Assembly: GCA_018000295.1 (NCBI GenBank)
Contig: JAGNKE010000005.1
Coordinates: 62,001-126,000, forward strand
DNA length: 64,000 bases
DNA from: Alphaproteobacteria bacterium
GTDB lineage: Bacteria; Pseudomonadota; Alphaproteobacteria; Micavibrionales; Micavibrionaceae
Direction: 5' to 3'
Under the pieces are notes generated by a model. It searched no databases, had not been told where the DNA came from, and was given only the letters and a program-made list of their open reading frames with translations. Shown piece by piece: positions 26,692 to 34,396 of this stretch. The position numbers and the translations under genes were made by a program. The stretch's first letter is position 1. The number at the start of each line of letters is the position of its first letter.

Positions 26692-27423
26692 GTGCCCGCA
26701 GATCTTATTGTATACGCCCTTGTCGCCGCCGGCTTGATCGTCTGGCTCAGAAGCATCTTGGGAACCCGCCACGGCGATGAGCCCGAGCGCCCCGCCCCCT
26801 ACCTCAAGCCTGAAGGCCAGTCCGGCCGCATGGAATTGCCTGGCCCCTCTCGGGAGAGTAAAATCGGCCCGGAGGAGCGCATTGCCGAACTCGCTCGAAC
26901 ACCCAAGGGCAATATTTCGATCGCCAACACCGCCACCGAACTGGGCTTGATGGAAATCGCCCGCGCCGACCGCACTTTCGATGTCGATCACTTCGCGCAG
27001 GGCGCACAGGACGCCTTCGTCTATATCGTCGAATCCTTTGCGGACGGTGACCGCGAAACGCTCAGGGATCTGCTCAGCCCACCCGTTTTCGCCGCCTTCG
27101 ATGAGGCGATCACGGCCCGCCAGCAGTCCGGCCAGACCCTCCACGCCGAGATCAACGCGATCAACAAGGCCGAGCTTGTATCAGCTCAGATAGAAGGCCG
27201 CTTCAGCAAAATCACCGTCCGCTTCCTCGCCGAGGAAATCACCTACACCAAAAATGCGCTGGGCGACGTGATTGAGGGCCACCCCGAACGCATTACGCAA
27301 ATGCGCGACCTCTGGACCTTTTCCCGGGAAACGAAATCCCGCGACCCGCGCTGGCTGGTCGTGGCAACACTGATCGACACCGAAAGCGATAACGATACGT
27401 TGCCGAATTCCTCTTCTTCCTGA
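26692..27423 (+). CDS. Tim44-domain protein (TimA-like)
   Basis: A 243-residue protein starting at GTG. A single N-terminal hydrophobic anchor (LIVYALVAAGLIVWL) is followed by a polar linker and a Tim44-like domain from about residue 95, with the cystatin-like fold typical of the family. Bacterial homologues are relatives of the mitochondrial import-motor protein Tim44, and a link to membrane-protein handling is inferred. It diverges from fxsA and is followed by mltA about 46 bases on, the standard alphaproteobacterial neighbour. Confidence 0.88.
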   Translation: MPADLIVYALVAAGLIVWLRSILGTRHGDEPERPAPYLKPEGQSGRMELPGPSRESKIGPEERIAELARTPKGNISIANTATELGLMEIARADRTFDVDHFAQGAQDAFVYIVESFADGDRETLRDLLSPPVFAAFDEAITARQQSGQTLHAEINAINKAELVSAQIEGRFSKITVRFLAEEITYTKNALGDVIEGHPERITQMRDLWTFSRETKSRDPRWLVVATLIDTESDNDTLPNSSSS

Positions 27424-27469
27424 TTTTTTATCCGCGCTCCTTTTGAAGCGCCAGCAGGCATGATAAACC

Positions 27470-28633
27470 ATGTCCATGCGCCGCTTGTTCCTCATCCTGA
27501 TTCTGGTCCTGACCGCGTGCGGTGAGGAGGAATCGCCGCAAAAAACGGAGGCCGCTATGCGACTGGTTCCCGCGTCTTTTTCCGATCTTCCCGGCTGGGC
27601 GGACGACGATCTGCAGACCTTTTCTGCGGCCTTTGCCCGCACCTGCACACGGATGCTCAAGGCGCCGCCCGAAAAAACCCTCGGCCCGCTCCCGCAGGCC
27701 GGAACCTACGCCGACTGGCAACCCGCCTGCCGCGAATTCAGAAGCCTGAAGGATATCAACCCCCAAACACTCCGCGCTTTTTTGGAGAAAAACTTCACCC
27801 CCCATGCAATCTGGCTAGGCGAGCAAAACACAGGCCTCTTCACGGGTTACTACGAAGCCGCCCTCAACGGCTCAAGGACACGTCAGGAGCCCTATGTAAT
27901 TCCGCTCTATAAACGGCCCGAAGACCTCATCATGGTCGATCTGGGGCAATTCAGGGAGGAACTGAAGGGCAAGCGGATCGCGGGCCGGGTGGAGGACGGC
28001 AATCTCAGACCCTACGAAACCCGTGAACAGATTGTGGCGGGAGACTGGCCGCATAACGACAAGCCTCTGGTGTGGGTCGATGATGCTGTGGACGCCTTCT
28101 ATGTCGAAATTCAGGGCTCGGGCATCGTGACATTGCCGGACGGCTCCGAAATGCGGATCGGCTACGCGGGCCAGAACGGCCACCCTTATACCGCCATCGG
28201 CAAGGAACTCATCGCGCGCGGCGCCCTGACCAAGGACAACGTCTCGATGCAGGCGATCCGCGAGTGGCTCTCGGCCCATCCCGATCAGGCCGCCGAAATC
28301 ATGAACGTCAATAAATCTTACGTCTTTTTCACGGAAACCAAGGGGGAGGGGCCGCTGGGCGGCGAAAACGTCCCCCTGACGCCCGAACGCTCAATGGCGA
28401 TTGACCGCTCATTGTTTCCCTACGGCCTGCCTTTCTGGCTGGAGGCCGAACACCCGCTGGAGAAAACCAGACCGATCCGCCGCCTGATGATCGGGCAGGA
28501 TACCGGCGGCGCTATAAGAGGGGCTATAAGGGGCGATGTTTTCTGGGGCCACGGACCCGAGGCCGAACGCCACGCCGGCCCCATGAAATCACAGGGCCGC
28601 TATTGGGTTCTGTTGCTGAAAAGGAAAACCTAA
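27470..28633 (+). CDS. mltA: MltA-type membrane-bound lytic transglycosylase
   Basis: MltA cleaves the glycan chains of peptidoglycan to 1,6-anhydromuropeptides. It has a lipoprotein signal (LILVLTAC) with the lipid Cys near residue 19. An MltA domain (GYYEA, EIQGSGIVTLPDG, RIGYAGQNGHPYTAIG) follows, and a C-terminal 3D domain (IGQDTGGAIRGAIRGDVFWG) carries the catalytic Asp. The 387 residues are normal. It probably sits at the inner leaflet of the outer membrane and is likely co-transcribed with the Tim44-like gene. Confidence 0.94.
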   Translation: MSMRRLFLILILVLTACGEEESPQKTEAAMRLVPASFSDLPGWADDDLQTFSAAFARTCTRMLKAPPEKTLGPLPQAGTYADWQPACREFRSLKDINPQTLRAFLEKNFTPHAIWLGEQNTGLFTGYYEAALNGSRTRQEPYVIPLYKRPEDLIMVDLGQFREELKGKRIAGRVEDGNLRPYETREQIVAGDWPHNDKPLVWVDDAVDAFYVEIQGSGIVTLPDGSEMRIGYAGQNGHPYTAIGKELIARGALTKDNVSMQAIREWLSAHPDQAAEIMNVNKSYVFFTETKGEGPLGGENVPLTPERSMAIDRSLFPYGLPFWLEAEHPLEKTRPIRRLMIGQDTGGAIRGAIRGDVFWGHGPEAERHAGPMKSQGRYWVLLLKRKT

Positions 28634-28699
28634 GCTGAACCGGGTTTCATAAGACTCTACACCCTCCCATCCAGAGCACAGCGGGAAGAGCAACTGCGA

Positions 28700-29404
28700 T
28701 CAGGCAGGCCGAACCTCAGCAAGTCCGACCCGAAAGCCCAGCGGAAGCAGAATCGTAGAAATAAGCCGCACCTGTTTAGCACGCATGGAATCGCCTGGAC
28801 TCTTTACCTCGACGAAACGAATTTCTCCGTTCTTCCAAAGCGTGAGATCAGGCCAACCTGCCCGCAAGTCATAGGGAGCTTTCGCAAACAGTTTAGCAAT
28901 TTCGGCAAGCCGCGCCGCACCTATCTGCTCAAACAAGCCGATCACATGATCGAATAGTACGCTGGGATAGTAGGCTGGCGTTTCGCCTGCCGTTGCAGCT
29001 ATAATTTTCCAATTACGCTCAACTTGCTTAGCTTCAGCGCGTACTATTGTGTCCAGCAAGATACGTATCTCGAACCGATCCTGATCGAAAGCGACATTCT
29101 GAGCATACAGTGCTTCGACAAAGGTATTAGCATTCCGCATAGGAAGTGTTTCAAACGATGCCGCCTTGATAAGCGTTAACATGAGGCCACCCTCAGCGGC
29201 AGCGCCATTCCACCCGTCAGCAAGGTAGCGTTGTAAAGCGGCATTTTCTAAGTTCATCCATGGATCTGTTGATTTTAAGCGCCATTGCTTTCTATCTGCG
29301 CACTCCAGAAATACTAATTCATGCTCTATACCTAGCCTTTGAGCTTGTTGCTCAAAGCGGCCTAATTTCTGTCTCGAAGGTTCGTACGGTTTTAATATTT
29401 GCAC
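28700..29404 (-). CDS. VRR-NUC domain nuclease
   Basis: A 234-residue protein starting at GTG. The C-terminal part has the VRR-NUC restriction-endonuclease-like signature: AGWPDLTLWKNGEIRFVEVKSPGD, in which the D and E-x-K are the metal-binding catalytic residues, near residues 192-210. The N-terminal part is mainly helical and may recognise DNA structure. Such domains act in DNA repair (FAN1 type) or phage-derived nucleases. This protein lacks any partner gene. It converges on mltA. The GTG start is uncertain; an ATG near residue 50 would still retain the nuclease domain. Confidence 0.85.
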   Translation of the reverse strand: MQILKPYEPSRQKLGRFEQQAQRLGIEHELVFLECADRKQWRLKSTDPWMNLENAALQRYLADGWNGAAAEGGLMLTLIKAASFETLPMRNANTFVEALYAQNVAFDQDRFEIRILLDTIVRAEAKQVERNWKIIAATAGETPAYYPSVLFDHVIGLFEQIGAARLAEIAKLFAKAPYDLRAGWPDLTLWKNGEIRFVEVKSPGDSMRAKQVRLISTILLPLGFRVGLAEVRPA

Positions 29405-29609
29405 TTTACATTGTCACTGTTCTATCGGCAGCAAAGGCCTCTATTCCTTAGATAATTAAATAAGAGTATCGCAATAAATATCTTATAAAACTCACCATCT
29501 TCGCCAAATCTTTCAAATTAGGCCGAAAGCATCATAAATACCGGATTATATGCTTCAAGACATAGAAGAAGCGATAGAAAGCTGCACTAAAAAGGCGATA
29601 ACTAAAGGC

Positions 29610-29636
29610 AAAAAATGAAGCGCCTCGCGGCGCCTC
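29610..29636 (-). terminator. Rho-independent terminator after the heptad-repeat gene
   Basis: Read on the minus strand, this is an 8-pair stem (one G-U) GAGGCGCC/GGCGCTTC with a GCGA tetraloop, followed by ATTTTTT. It begins about 30 bases after the stop of the gene ending at 29668. Confidence 0.8.
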
Positions 29637-29667
29637 ACCATGACTCTACAAAACGCAAACCATCCAA

Positions 29668-30090
29668 TCACTGAACGGCATGTTTCTTCTTATGATCGCG
29701 GATGTCTTCCCGGTGGTCGCGAAGATCTTCCTTCCGGTCGGCGATCTGCTCCTTTTTATCGAGAATATCTTCGCGCTCATCCAGAACATCTTCCCGCGCA
29801 TCGCGGATATCCTCAAGCTCGTCCTTTTTCCCGCCGTCATGCTGAGCATCAATCACATCCTCTCGGGCATCGCGGATATCTTCTTTTTTATCTGCAATTT
29901 GCTCTTTCTTGTCGCGGATATCTTCCCGATGATCCCGAATATCTTCGCGGTGGTCGCGGAGATCCTCGGCTTTATCATGGATCGGCGGCCGGACCTTAAG
30001 CCCGGGCTTGGGGGCATCGGCAGAGGCGGGGGTCACCGCGCCACTGAAAAAAACAAGCGCCAGAGCGCAAACACAGGCAAGTAACTTCAT
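29668..30090 (-). CDS. Exported heptad-repeat protein (DIRDxRE repeats)
   Basis: A 140-residue protein with a signal peptide (LLACVCALALVFFSGAVTPASA, cleaved after ASA near residue 24). From residue 43 to about 135 it consists of 7-residue units of the type D-[ILV]-x-D-x-[RK]-E. Examples are DLRDHRE, DIRDHRE, DIRDKKE, QIADKKE and DIRDARE. Highly charged, it would form a long single helix or coiled coil in the periplasm. I know of no assigned function. A canonical AGAGG ribosome binding site and a TTAA-N7-TTAA overlap just before the start. A clear terminator follows, so it is a single-gene unit. Confidence 0.85.
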   Translation of the reverse strand: MKLLACVCALALVFFSGAVTPASADAPKPGLKVRPPIHDKAEDLRDHREDIRDHREDIRDKKEQIADKKEDIRDAREDVIDAQHDGGKKDELEDIRDAREDVLDEREDILDKKEQIADRKEDLRDHREDIRDHKKKHAVQ

Positions 30091-30210
30091 ATTAACCTCT
30101 CGTTAATAAATTAAGAAAATAAAGGCATTTTGAGTTCTACGAGCGGGGAACCAACCACCCTTCGCTGAAACCAGAATAATCAAAGAAGATGAAAATATGA
30201 TTATGAAAAA

Positions 30211-30777
30211 CTAAGTTGGTCCTGCCCCGGGTACAGGCGGCTCTTCCGCGCCTTTTGGCTGAAAAAGAAGGGTATTCCCCGGCCCGAGGGTGAAATTCGC
30301 TTCGGATCGTAAAACTTCTCCAACGGTCAAAGGACCGCCGCCGGAGGGCCGGATATGCTTGGCCAGCAGTCCGGTGAGTTCATCATCAGGGTTCATACCC
30401 CACAATTCGTGGTTATCCTGCAACGCATCTCGCATTTCGTTCAGCAGATCGACCTGCCCCTCCGGCGAAAGATAGGGAAACACGGTTTCAAACGCCTCCT
30501 GCCTCTTGGGTACATCGCTCACGCCGATCAGGCAGAAGACCAAGCGATCCGCAAGGACATCGTTAAGGGGTTCTTCTTGCGCGATTCGCCGCACCGCCTC
30601 AAGCGTGGCCTTATCCGTCACGCTGCGGGCATTCTCGGAAATCCCCTCGGTGCTGGAAAGTTCATTGACGTCATTCAGCACATCGACAAGGTCGGAAAGG
30701 GCAAGCCGCAGCGTCTGAATCTGCTCCCCCCTGACCAAAGACGCCACCATTTCCCTTTTAAGACCGAAATCCGTCAT
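30211..30777 (-). CDS. Hypothetical cytosolic protein
   Basis: A 188-residue, mostly helical, acidic protein with no motif I recognise and no signal peptide. It ends in a Pro- and Gly-rich tail (EEPPVPGAGPT), loosely similar in style to the tail of the first gene in the window. Coding potential is supported by the lack of stops and by protein-like composition. Gaps of 120 and 170 bases on either side suggest its own transcript. Confidence 0.65.
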   Translation of the reverse strand: MTDFGLKREMVASLVRGEQIQTLRLALSDLVDVLNDVNELSSTEGISENARSVTDKATLEAVRRIAQEEPLNDVLADRLVFCLIGVSDVPKRQEAFETVFPYLSPEGQVDLLNEMRDALQDNHELWGMNPDDELTGLLAKHIRPSGGGPLTVGEVLRSEANFTLGPGNTLLFQPKGAEEPPVPGAGPT

Positions 30778-30951
30778 AAAATCACCCCATCGTTCTTAAT
30801 AAACTATCACCCCGAATGCGGCGGACGCAAAAACTTTGTTCTTGTCAAAGAAGTCGCGTATAAAATACAGGAATTACAATAACTTAAAACAATTTGACGC
30901 CCACCCAAGCTCCATGTAAAATTATGGGAATTAAAGCGGGCCATAAGAAAA

Positions 30952-31926
30952 ATGAGCGGAAAATCCTTCAGAAACTGGGCGGCGGGACTGACGATTGCGG
31001 CCGCAGCGGGCTATATGCTCGTATCCGGCGATTCCGAACCGGAAGCCCCGCCCGAAGAACCAAGAAAAGAACAGGTAAGGCCGCCGCAAGCCGCTAAACC
31101 CGCACCCCCTGCGGTCCTACAGCCCCCGCCCCCTCCGGCCGCCGCCCAACCTCCTTCGGTGGCCCAGTCATGGTCGAAAGCCACAACGAAGGATAAAGAA
31201 GGCGTCCCTACAAAACCCACTTGGCTGGGTCAGGCCAGGGCTAGGAATTTTTTCGACAAATTTAAATCCGAGCCCGATTTCATCAAAAAAGTGGAGTACC
31301 TCGATTACATTTTCGATGCGTTGCAAAATGATATCAGGAACGCGGATGTTCTCGGCCTGCAGCCCAAGGAACTGTCCAGACTCATCAGGGACACGGCCTA
31401 CCGGGGCTTTCAGGATATGGCCATGCTCCCGCCGCCGCAAACGGATTTAGAGCGTCTTACGCGGGCGAACGATATGCGCTTGGCGCATTTAATGATCGGC
31501 TTGAAGGATGACGGCCAAAAGGACGAAGTTTACGCCGAGCAAATGACGGGCATGACCTATGAATCGATTGATGAGCGGAAGATCGAGGCGGCTGTTCCTG
31601 CAGCAGCCGAGGCGCTGACGATTCTAAGAGAGTTGGATTACCAGAGGCTGGCTTCTCCGCAAGCGTTCCAAAACCTCACGGACGAGCAGATTCAGGAGTA
31701 TCATACGCTCTTTAACCTCGTGCAATATGTTTTGGAATCGTACGCGGTGAACGAACAAGTTGAGAAGCGTTACGGCCACACAAATAAATGGACGGCGCTC
31801 TCGCTGAGCCGCAGTGAGTGGGAACAACTCCGTGACGAACAGCAGGAGGCTTTGCACGCCCTTGAAACAGTCCGCCTTCAAAGACAATTTGGCGCCCCTG
31901 AGTCGGCCCCCTCAATCGGCCGCTGA
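30952..31926 (+). CDS. Hypothetical membrane-anchored protein with proline-rich linker
   Basis: A 324-residue protein of unknown function. A short N-terminal hydrophobic segment (NWAAGLTIAAAAGYMLVSG) is followed by a Pro/Ala-rich linker (about residues 27-72). A helical domain fills the rest. The layout suggests an inner-membrane anchor with a periplasmic domain held away from the membrane. It converges on the nucleotidyltransferase gene with a 15-base overlap of the 3' ends. Confidence 0.7.
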   Translation: MSGKSFRNWAAGLTIAAAAGYMLVSGDSEPEAPPEEPRKEQVRPPQAAKPAPPAVLQPPPPPAAAQPPSVAQSWSKATTKDKEGVPTKPTWLGQARARNFFDKFKSEPDFIKKVEYLDYIFDALQNDIRNADVLGLQPKELSRLIRDTAYRGFQDMAMLPPPQTDLERLTRANDMRLAHLMIGLKDDGQKDEVYAEQMTGMTYESIDERKIEAAVPAAAEALTILRELDYQRLASPQAFQNLTDEQIQEYHTLFNLVQYVLESYAVNEQVEKRYGHTNKWTALSLSRSEWEQLRDEQQEALHALETVRLQRQFGAPESAPSIGR

Positions 31927-32688
31927 GCGGTCCCAAGACTCCACAAAGCTCTTCCACCCGCCCGCCAGCGACTTTTGCGCGGCGTTGGCCACCAGAGTCC
32001 GCTCGATCTTCAGCATATCGTCCGAAACGATATTCGCGGGGTTCGCGGGATCAGTTAGGCTTGAACTCTGGAAATCGGTAGCCAGATAAACCAGAACCTC
32101 CCTGATATGGGTTTCCAAATCCTTGCTCTGCGCCAGCGGCTTCTGACCCTTCAAGGCCTCAATAACCGCCAGCTCCAGCAGGAAGGAGGGAAAGAAAATA
32201 TCCTTGGAGTTCCGCCAGAGCTTCATCAACCGGATTTCGCTCAAACGACCAGACAGCGCAACATACTGCGTATGGGTCTGCAGATTGGTCACCGCCCATT
32301 CCCCTGTCTTGCGGTTGAACACGCGGTGGTTCTCGCTGCGGGAATCAGCCCGCCGTGCGGGAATCAGGTCGATCTCATGCCCCTGAACGGTCACACGGAT
32401 AGAAATGTGGTTGGCGCGGGTGCTGGGGTATCCGTTCCGCCGCAGATACTCGAACAAACCCCTGTAAATCGTCACAGGCGCATAATTATAATCATGAGCC
32501 AGGGAGATCAGCAGGTCCGAATCCGCCCCGCCGGGCACATTAGTCCCCTTGGCGAACGACCCGATAACCCGCGAATACTCAATAGCCTCGCCGCCCCACT
32601 GCTTCACATCGGGCAGGAGGGTCTTTAAAGCATCCTTGACAGAGCGGAAGCCAGCTTCCTCTGTCCTTTTTTGCGTAAAAACTTTCAT
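31912..32688 (-). CDS. Pol-beta-superfamily nucleotidyltransferase (CD-NTase/SMODS-like?)
   Basis: A 258-residue protein with the nucleotidyltransferase signature: G43-S44, D56-x-D58 (GSFAKGTNVPGGADSD) and a third acidic residue in EIDLIPAR. Helical C-terminal half. The fold family includes CCA-adding enzymes, OAS and the CD-NTases that make cyclic oligonucleotide signals in CBASS defence. The arrangement here looks closest to the OAS/CD-NTase group. No recognisable effector, Cap2/Cap3 or E1/E2 gene is adjacent, so a defence role is not supported by context. I chose ATG 32688 with AAGG just upstream rather than the longer frame from 32724. Confidence 0.8.
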   Translation of the reverse strand: MKVFTQKRTEEAGFRSVKDALKTLLPDVKQWGGEAIEYSRVIGSFAKGTNVPGGADSDLLISLAHDYNYAPVTIYRGLFEYLRRNGYPSTRANHISIRVTVQGHEIDLIPARRADSRSENHRVFNRKTGEWAVTNLQTHTQYVALSGRLSEIRLMKLWRNSKDIFFPSFLLELAVIEALKGQKPLAQSKDLETHIREVLVYLATDFQSSSLTDPANPANIVSDDMLKIERTLVANAAQKSLAGGWKSFVESWDRSAAD

Positions 32689-32745
32689 AAGACCTTGGCA
32701 GGGACTGCCCGGAATGAATAACAAGTGCGAATCAAGTATACAGCT

Positions 32746-33786
32746 TTAGTAAGGAATCGGGAAGTCCCGTCTGACGTTGTCGATATCCTCAAGCACTTCA
32801 GGGCTGAGCGTAAGATTGATCGAATCGATATTGCTCTTAAGCTGCGCCATGCTTGTCGCCCCGATAATGTTCGATGTCACGAAGGGCCGGGAATTAACGA
32901 ACGCCAGAGCCATCTGGCAGACATCCAGCCTGTGCTTTTTCGCCACCCCCATATAGGCCTTGACTGCTTTATTGGCTTGCTCGGTATCCCGTGCGGAACC
33001 TCCGGCCAGCAGCGTCCAGCGCGACCCCTTGGGCCGCTTGCCGCCCAGATATTTCCCGCTGATCATACCCGTAGCCAGCGGCGACCACGCCAGCAACCCG
33101 ATATCCTCAGCCACGGCGACCTCATGCATATCCGGCTCGAACAGACGGTAAAGCAGACTGTATTCATTTTGGATGGACGCCATACGGGGCAGGGACTTGT
33201 CCTCCGAGAGCCGCAGCCATTTCATCGTCCCCCATGCCGTTTCATTGGACAGCCCCGCATGGCGGATTTTCCCAGCCTTGACCAGTTCCCCGAGAGTCTC
33301 CAGCACTTCAAGGAAATTATCCTCAATCTTTTTGGAATCGAACTTGGGCGTATAGGTCCAGAGCTGGTTAAAGGCGTAAGATCCCCGGTTCGGCCAGTGC
33401 AACTGGTAAAGATCGATATAATCGGTCTGTAGGCGCTTCAGGCTACCCTCGACGGCGGCGATAATATTCTCGCGGTCGATCTTGGCCTTCCCGCCGCGCA
33501 CCCACGGAAGCCCCGGCCCGGCGACCTTCGTCGCCAGAATGACCTTCTCCCTGTTATTTCTGCTCTTGAACCACGTCCCGATGATAGCTTCCGTCTTGCC
33601 GTAAGTCTCCGCATTCGGCGGTACGGCGTACATCTCGGCGGTATCGAAAAAATTCATGCCCCGCTCCAGCGCATAATCCATCTGGGCATGGCCCTCAGCC
33701 TCGGTATTCTGCCGGCCCCACGTCATGGTTCCAAGGCAAATCAGGCTGACATTAATACCGGTTCGTCCAAGGGGGCGGTAGTGCAT
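32746..33786 (-). CDS. Aldo/keto reductase, Tas-like
   Basis: A 346-residue NADP-dependent aldo/keto reductase. The TIM-barrel landmarks are present: LGTMTWG, FFDTAEMY (catalytic Asp and Tyr), ATKVAG (catalytic Lys), YQLHWPN (His) and the C-terminal IIGATSMAQL cofactor site. Length and the HAQMDYALERGMNFFDTAEMY segment resemble E. coli Tas closely. The physiological substrate is unknown. It lies 10 bases downstream of the icmB-linked 199-residue gene on the same strand, so read-through from the secretion operon is possible, though no functional link is evident. Confidence 0.9.
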   Translation of the reverse strand: MHYRPLGRTGINVSLICLGTMTWGRQNTEAEGHAQMDYALERGMNFFDTAEMYAVPPNAETYGKTEAIIGTWFKSRNNREKVILATKVAGPGLPWVRGGKAKIDRENIIAAVEGSLKRLQTDYIDLYQLHWPNRGSYAFNQLWTYTPKFDSKKIEDNFLEVLETLGELVKAGKIRHAGLSNETAWGTMKWLRLSEDKSLPRMASIQNEYSLLYRLFEPDMHEVAVAEDIGLLAWSPLATGMISGKYLGGKRPKGSRWTLLAGGSARDTEQANKAVKAYMGVAKKHRLDVCQMALAFVNSRPFVTSNIIGATSMAQLKSNIDSINLTLSPEVLEDIDNVRRDFPIPY

Positions 33787-33796
33787 AAATCACCAG

Positions 33797-34396
33797 CTAG
33801 CGTCTCGAAAAGAGAGGCTTTCTGAAACGGTCGATTTCAAATTGTATATCTTCCAGACTATCCGGTATAGGCATAGGCAGGGTAAGATCGGGAGGAGACT
33901 TAACGAGATACGGGATGGCAAAATTAAATCTTTCGACAAGTTTTGGATCAACACTCAGCTTTCCAACCTTCGCTTCAGCCAGAATCAAGGAACCAGATTT
34001 TTCGTCCTTGGCAAACATACAGACAAAAGGCTCCAAACGGTAAGAGCCAAAAGAGTCAATATGAGTAAACCAAATTCGAACGCCCCCATTCCTAATAGTA
34101 CTGACTTCACTCAGCAAAATAGTATCAGGAAATGTAACATTCAACTCGATAAAGGTCTTGCAGATGCCGTAAGGAAGTCCGCCTTTAAAGGGGGCAAAAA
34201 GAAAATAGAAAAGATAAAATACCAAACAAAAACCGACAAACTTGGCAATATTTTTATACTGCTTTTTCTTTTTCTCGGTCTTTTTTTCCTTTAACTTATC
34301 TGACAAGGAGACAGCTTGCCCAAGAGCAGTATCCTCAAAAGCGGTCTGTTGAGCTATAGCCTGAGCCTGTTTGATATCCTTGATAATTTCACTCAT
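33797..34396 (-). CDS. Hypothetical bitopic membrane protein linked to icmB
   Basis: A 199-residue protein with a charged cytosolic N-terminus (Lys-rich KEKKTEKKKKQYK) and one membrane helix (FVGFCLVFYLFYFLFAPF, about residues 52-69). A periplasmic domain of about 125 residues, probably beta-rich, follows. I do not recognise the family. It overlaps the end of icmB by 4 bases and so is translationally coupled to the secretion operon. The topology resembles small inner-membrane Dot/Icm subunits, so it may be a lineage-specific component. Confidence 0.75.
   Translation of the reverse strand: MSEIIKDIKQAQAIAQQTAFEDTALGQAVSLSDKLKEKKTEKKKKQYKNIAKFVGFCLVFYLFYFLFAPFKGGLPYGICKTFIELNVTFPDTILLSEVSTIRNGGVRIWFTHIDSFGSYRLEPFVCMFAKDEKSGSLILAEAKVGKLSVDPKLVERFNFAIPYLVKSPPDLTLPMPIPDSLEDIQFEIDRFRKPLFSRR

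Noticed and set aside
29260-29451. A 63-codon frame antisense to the VRR-NUC gene
   Set aside because: It is opposite the coding start of the nuclease and its hydrophobic composition fits a shadow frame.
29668-30090. CRISPR-like short direct repeats
   Set aside because: The repetition is codon-phased 21-base heptads within a coding sequence with a signal peptide, not spaced identical repeats.
31912-32688. CBASS defence system
   Set aside because: Only the nucleotidyltransferase is present; neighbouring genes show no effector, E1/E2, JAB or HORMA features.
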